Assembly (NCBI GenBank): GCA_964486145.1
Contig: CAZAMT010000244.1
Span: forward strand, 1 to 6,371
Source: CAZAMT01 sp964486145
GTDB lineage: Bacteria > Bacteroidota > Bacteroidia > Bacteroidales > JAAAOM01
Direction: 5' to 3'
DNA length: 6,371 bases
Part shown: positions 6,370 through 6,371 of the stretch, in pieces
How the letters are laid out: every line of letters starts with the position of its first letter
Position numbering within the stretch: the stretch's first letter is position 1
Translations under genes and position numbers: made by a program
The notes under the pieces: generated by a model
What the model was told of the DNA's origin: nothing
The model's input: the letters and a program-made list of their open reading frames with translations, nothing else
Database searches by the model: none

Positions 6370-6371
6370 GA

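Noticed and set aside
6332..6371. A frame starting ATG 6332 after larB runs open to the window edge (MNRGQLAPIYRGR).
   Set aside because: It reads through the perfect hairpin, is only 13 codons long, has no ribosome-binding site and resembles neither LarE nor LarA N-termini.

Overview
The window looks like an ordinary chromosomal segment from a member of the Bacteroidota, probably a Bacteroidales- or Marinilabiliales-like lineage, although the family cannot be fixed from sequence alone. Supporting signs are the AT-rich base composition, a short lipoprotein signal ending in LLFSC, a periplasm/outer-membrane pair of genes, weak or absent Shine-Dalgarno sequences before some genes, and upstream boxes resembling the Bacteroidota TTTG / TAnnTTTG promoter. 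All four confident genes lie on the + strand.

Layout: positions 1-257 are mostly non-coding, with a possible last few codons of an upstream gene in 1-69. Positions 258-1892 encode a lipoprotein metallopeptidase of family M49 (dipeptidyl peptidase III-like) of the short type with a pentapeptide HExxH zinc motif. A 403-base non-coding gap follows, with one clear G/C hairpin and a good promoter candidate. Positions 2296-4284 encode an outer-membrane beta-barrel protein with a POTRA-like periplasmic domain (BamA/TamA, Omp85-like), and its start codon must be non-ATG (TTG preferred). After 72 bases come larC (4357-5571) and, three bases later, larB (5575-6324). The window ends in a GC-rich hairpin.

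Function: LarB and LarC catalyse the first and last steps of synthesis of the nickel-pincer nucleotide (NPN) cofactor of LarA-type racemases and epimerases. LarB makes pyridinium-3,5-biscarboxylic acid mononucleotide from nicotinic acid adenine dinucleotide; LarE (not in the window) introduces sulfur; LarC inserts nickel in a CTP-dependent reaction. larC-larB form a tight operon, and LarC carries a histidine-rich stretch suited to holding nickel. Neither larA nor larE is visible, so the enzyme that uses the cofactor must be encoded elsewhere. The M49 peptidase and the barrel protein have no evident functional link to the lar genes.

I found no RNA gene, CRISPR array, insertion sequence or clearly novel multi-gene system. 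The points most worth a second look are the variant M49 active site on a lipoprotein, the uncharacterised POTRA barrel with its forced non-ATG start, and the partial lar locus.
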